DNA of 5,446 bases, taken from NCBI GenBank assembly GCA_947466165.1, contig CANIDW010000128.1, forward strand, positions 1-5,446. Direction: 5' to 3'. Positions 5,128-5,446 of the stretch are shown one piece after another; the stretch's first letter is position 1; every line of letters starts with the position of its first letter. The position numbers were made by a program, and so were the translations under genes. The notes beneath the pieces are model-generated. The model was not told where the DNA came from. It saw nothing but the letters and a program-made list of their open reading frames with translations, and made no database searches. This DNA comes from Comamonadaceae bacterium (GTDB lineage: Bacteria; Pseudomonadota; Gammaproteobacteria; Burkholderiales; Burkholderiaceae_C).

Positions 5128-5446
5128 CTGCACAAGCCAAAACAGCAAAGAAATGGCAGGCCGTTCCGGTGGCCACCAAAGCGTGCCAGACCGTGTGGGC
5201 GTACTTCACCTTAGCGTCCAGTGCGAAAAAAATGACGCCTACTGTGTAAGCGGCACCGCCTAGCAGCAAAAGGTTCATCACCTCGGCAGACGCATGCCGC
5301 ACCACGGGCAAAGCTGCTACCAGTACCAGCCAACCCATCACCAGGTAAAGGCTGGTGGACAGCCAGGGCGATGACATTTTGTTGCTTATTTTCAATGCAG
5401 CACCCAACAAAGCGGTCAGCCAGACCAGCCCCAGCGTTATCCAATC
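5123..5446 (-). CDS. trhA: TrhA / hemolysin III family membrane protein (PAQR superfamily), C-terminal part
   Basis: The frame is open to the window edge and ends at TAA 5125-5123, giving 107 visible residues; the start lies beyond 5446. A TTG at 5410 is an internal Leu, because the frame continues upstream with DWITLGLVWLTALLGAA, itself a membrane segment. At least four hydrophobic segments are visible, at about residues 2-18, 31-50, 57-77 and 87-107. The conserved C-terminal block KYAHTVWHALVATGTACHFF contains the three His (84, 88, 98 of the visible part) in the positions typical of PAQR/hemolysin III proteins, where His residues form a metal site. Bacterial TrhA proteins are linked to membrane homeostasis; the 'hemolysin' name is historical. 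The gene is upstream of ppx on the same strand with 51 bp between, so co-transcription is possible, but no functional link to polyphosphate is evident. Confidence 0.88.
   Translation of the reverse strand, partial: DWITLGLVWLTALLGAALKISNKMSSPWLSTSLYLVMGWLVLVAALPVVRHASAEVMNLLLLGGAAYTVGVIFFALDAKVKYAHTVWHALVATGTACHFFAVLACAV

Overview
The window looks like a chromosomal segment from a betaproteobacterium of the order Burkholderiales, probably Comamonadaceae (Rhodoferax, Polaromonas or Limnohabitans type). I base this on protein character, moderately high GC in the genes with AT-rich gaps, and the gene neighbourhood. Genus is inference only. I see no mobile element, RNA gene or CRISPR array.

Layout: (1) Positions 1-189 (+) hold the C-terminal end of an OlsB/hemolysin-like GNAT acyltransferase. 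(2) Positions 190-338 are a regulatory gap with a near-consensus Pho box (234-251) and a -10-like hexamer at the spacing seen in PhoB-activated promoters. (3) Positions 339-2528 (+) encode polyphosphate kinase Ppk1. Two bases after its stop, 2531-3025 (+) encodes a SixA-type phosphohistidine phosphatase, so the two form one operon. (4) On the minus strand, converging on that operon across a 21-bp gap, 3493-3047 encodes a small protein with a Lys/Ala/Pro-rich histone H1-like N-terminus and a ribbon-helix-helix-like C-terminal domain. It has its own promoter (exact TTGACA -35) overlapped by a 22-bp palindrome. (5) Positions 5071-3584 (-) encode the Ppx/GppA exopolyphosphatase. (6) Positions 5446-5123 (-) hold the C-terminal part of a TrhA/hemolysin III membrane protein that runs off the window.

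Together this is a polyphosphate locus. Ppk1 makes polyP, with probable phosphate-starvation control through PhoB. Ppx degrades it. SixA is translationally linked to Ppk1, which itself works through a phosphohistidine. The most interesting item is the H1-like/RHH protein between the two enzyme genes. Its cationic tail could bind polyP or DNA, and its RHH domain plus the palindrome over its own promoter suggest autoregulation. A link between polyP and nucleoid or transcription is a hypothesis that the sequence suggests but does not prove.
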